From Syntrophaceae bacterium (GTDB lineage Bacteria; Desulfobacterota; Syntrophia; Syntrophales; Smithellaceae), in assembly GCA_003142535.1 (NCBI GenBank), contig PLMQ01000023.1, positions 39,859 through 74,252 on the forward strand: a stretch of DNA of 34,394 nt. The letters are read 5' to 3'. Position numbers and translations under genes: made by a program. Position 1 is the first letter of the stretch. Every line of letters starts with the position of its first letter. This document shows, in pieces, positions 32,658 to 34,394 of the stretch. Under the pieces are notes generated by a model, which made no database searches, was not told where the DNA came from, and was given only the letters and a program-made list of their open reading frames with translations.

Positions 32658-34211
32658 ATGCAGGAAAATCATTTTAAAGAGGCTTTATTGAATCCCTGCG
32701 TGTTCCCGGTCACCTGGGAACTGGTGCCGGGAAGAGGTGCAAGAGAAGCGGCCCAGGAAAAAGTCCTGGCCCTGGCCAAGCAGGCCGCTGAATCGGGGAA
32801 GATATCTGCCCTGACCGTTACAGATAATCCGGGAGGAAGCCCGGCCATGTCTGCTGATTTCATGGGCAGCGAAATTTTGAAGCTGGACATCGAGCCCCTC
32901 GTCCATTTTTCCTGCAAAGACAAGAACCGCAGTCAAATCGAAAGCCAACTTTATGCCCTGGATCGGGCAGGGGTCAGAAACCTCCTGATTATGAGCGGCG
33001 ATTACCCTGTATCCGGCTACCTTGGGAGACCTGCCCCAGTCTTTGACCTGGATCCGATCCATACCCTGCAACTGATATCGGACATGAACCGGGGGCTTAC
33101 GTATCCGGGGGTCAAAGGCAATGTCCGTCATCAACCCAGCGATTTTTTCCCCGGCGCTGTCGTTTCTTCCTTCAAGGCGACCGAAGCAGAGCAGATGGTT
33201 CAGTATTACAAACTGAAAAAGAAGATCGCTGCCGGCGCCCAATTTATCGTTACGCAACTGGGATATGATGCCCGAAAATTTCATGAAGTATTTCTCTTTA
33301 TGAAGCAAAATGGTTTTAACCTTCCCCTTATCGGAAACATTTATATACTTCCTTACGGTGCGGCCAAAATAATGAACCGTAATGAACTGCCCGGCTCAGT
33401 CGTAACAGATAAACTCCTGACAGAGCTGGATCGGGAGCGAAACGATCCCGATAAGGGAGAAGGAGCCAGAATACTACGCGCCGCCCGGATGTATGCGGTC
33501 ATGAAAGGGATGGGTTATAGCGGGGTCCATATCGGCGGGCACAATATCAAATATGAACAGGTGGAAGAGATTATCCGGCAGGGGGAGGAGCTCACCTCCC
33601 AATGGGCCGACTTGGTCCGGCACTTCGATTATCCCATTGCCGACGGCTTTTATTACTTTGAGCGTGATGGGAACACTGGCCTAAACCGCGAGAAGCCTAC
33701 AGAAAGACAGTGCCGACCGCTTGAAGCTGAAGTCGAATGCTCCTATAGTTTTTCTCGGTTTTCCCATAAACTCATGTATGAGCCGGGAAAGAAACTTTAC
33801 GGCGTCATGAAGGGACTCAGCCGCAGAGTGGAAGGGACAAAGATGGAGGGGTTTTTTCACAAACTGGAACACTGGATCAAGGTCGTGCTTTTTGACTGCA
33901 AGGACTGCGGGGACTGTGCCCTCATCGATGTGGCCTACCTCTGCCCGATGTCACAATGCCCGAAGAACCAGCGCAACGGGGCCTGTGGCGGGAGTTTCGA
34001 GGGGTGGTGCGAAGTCTATCCCGGAAAGAAGCAATGCATCTATGTCCGGGCCTATGCTCGGTTGAAGAAACATGGAGAAGAAGTGCAACTCGATAATGGC
34101 ATTGTTCCGCCCTGCAACTGGGATCTTAATCAAACCTCATCCTGGATCAATTTCTATCTGGGAAAAGACCATACCTCAAAAAGACAAGGCAGTAGTTCGT
34201 CCGGAAATTAA
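32658..34211 (+). CDS. metF: Methylene-tetrahydrofolate reductase fused to MetV-like C-terminal domain
   Basis: MetF reduces 5,10-methylene- to 5-methyl-tetrahydrofolate. The 517 residues divide into an N-terminal MTHFR barrel (about 1-330, with ALTVTDNPGGSPAMS, HFSCKDKN, LIMSGDYP and the IPLP-like NLPLIGNIYILPYGA) and a C-terminal Cys-rich MTHFR_C / MetV domain (about 400-500) with CKDCGDC, CPMSQCPK, GACGGS and WCEVYPGKKQC. In acetogens MetV is a separate partner that carries iron-sulfur clusters or zinc and links MetF to electron carriers. Here both are one protein, which fits a C1 (Wood-Ljungdahl or methyl-branch) enzyme rather than only methionine supply. GAGG precedes the ATG. Direction of flow is not shown by sequence. 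Confidence 0.93.
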   Translation: MQENHFKEALLNPCVFPVTWELVPGRGAREAAQEKVLALAKQAAESGKISALTVTDNPGGSPAMSADFMGSEILKLDIEPLVHFSCKDKNRSQIESQLYALDRAGVRNLLIMSGDYPVSGYLGRPAPVFDLDPIHTLQLISDMNRGLTYPGVKGNVRHQPSDFFPGAVVSSFKATEAEQMVQYYKLKKKIAAGAQFIVTQLGYDARKFHEVFLFMKQNGFNLPLIGNIYILPYGAAKIMNRNELPGSVVTDKLLTELDRERNDPDKGEGARILRAARMYAVMKGMGYSGVHIGGHNIKYEQVEEIIRQGEELTSQWADLVRHFDYPIADGFYYFERDGNTGLNREKPTERQCRPLEAEVECSYSFSRFSHKLMYEPGKKLYGVMKGLSRRVEGTKMEGFFHKLEHWIKVVLFDCKDCGDCALIDVAYLCPMSQCPKNQRNGACGGSFEGWCEVYPGKKQCIYVRAYARLKKHGEEVQLDNGIVPPCNWDLNQTSSWINFYLGKDHTSKRQGSSSSGN

Positions 34212-34227
34212 AAGGGCATTCATAATT

Positions 34228-34295
34228 GAAGCTCTCCGCGGCAAGCCGCGGATGGAATCCCTCCCTTTTATAAAGGGAGGCTGGAGGGATTTAAG
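34228..34295. repeat. Double palindrome after metF
   Basis: TCCGCGGC (34235-34242) pairs with GCCGCGGA (34245-34252), and CCTCCCTTT (34260-34268) with AAAGGGAGG (34272-34280). The flanks AATCCCTCC (34256-34264) and GGAGGGATT (34283-34291) give an alternative outer pairing. The unit resembles extragenic palindromes found in many genomes. It lies between the metF stop and the tRNA and may end or protect the metF mRNA. Confidence 0.65.
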
Positions 34296-34379
34296 TCTTC
34301 AGTTTCCAAACAATTATCGGCTGATTAATAATTTTATTCATTGAAGATTATGACGGGATATAGTAGAAACTCGCAGCGT

Positions 34380-34394
34380 GGGCGATTAGCTCAG
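34380..34394 (+). tRNA. 5' end of a tRNA gene, cut by the window edge
   Basis: GGGCGATTAGCTCAG has the layout of a tRNA start: 7-base acceptor strand GGGCGAT, then TA, D-stem GCTC, and AG of the D-loop. The anticodon is outside the window, so the amino acid cannot be named; tRNA-Val starts in a similar way in other bacteria. Confidence 0.6.

Noticed and set aside
32685-33308. A 207-residue frame on the minus strand
   Set aside because: It is antisense to metF, whose reading frame is certain.

Overview
The window looks like chromosome from a strictly anaerobic, Gram-negative bacterium, most likely a syntrophic or fermentative deltaproteobacterium (Desulfobacterota, Syntrophales-like). KDO synthesis genes (kdsA, kdsC) and a periplasmic AMIN/LysM amidase indicate an outer membrane. 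A multimeric NAD(P)-linked [FeFe] hydrogenase with all three maturases, a selenocysteine formate dehydrogenase and a MetF-MetV type methylene-tetrahydrofolate reductase indicate H2, formate and C1 redox metabolism. The taxonomic call is an inference from gene content.

Layout. 215-5096 (minus strand): xerD, a membrane-anchored TPR protein, kdsA, kdsC and a MORN-repeat lipoprotein, tightly packed. 5213-7657 (plus): rpiB, a SAM methyltransferase carrying an in-frame palindromic repeat, and a Nudix protein with an extra C-terminal helical domain. 7658-8173: a leader without a gene that ends in a terminator-like hairpin. 8174-21822 (plus): a 13.6 kb hydrogenase locus made of a five-gene signalling-type module (DRTGG, HATPase, DRTGG, PHP, HATPase), four structural genes of the HndABCD type (the NuoF-like subunit is fused to a GltD/NfnB-like flavoprotein), a terminator-like hairpin, aspartate ammonia-lyase, and hydF, hydG, hydE. 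21990-23873 (minus): a small membrane protein and a secreted TPR protein. 24430-28453 (plus): a selenoprotein formate dehydrogenase with a clear SECIS hairpin, then an OFA-family transporter and a strong terminator. 28570-30578: small membrane, exported and redox proteins and a flavodoxin/ferredoxin fusion. 30919-32502 (minus): N-acetylmuramoyl-L-alanine amidase. 32658-34211 (plus): MetF-MetV fusion. The window ends within the 5' part of a tRNA gene.

How the genes fit together. The Hnd complex would exchange electrons between NAD(P)H, ferredoxin and H2. AspA and HydEFG fit production of the H-cluster. FdhA has the same NuoG-like iron-sulfur N-terminus as the hydrogenase and sits beside a likely formate/oxalate-type carrier. 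The reductase at the right end serves the methyl branch of C1 metabolism. 

A dispersed palindromic repeat family (at least five copies) runs through the window. One copy lies inside a reading frame, one supplies the ribosome binding site of hydG, and one supplies the stop codon of the flavodoxin/ferredoxin gene. The repeat family, the fused hydrogenase flavoprotein and the signalling module ahead of the hydrogenase are the parts most worth following up.
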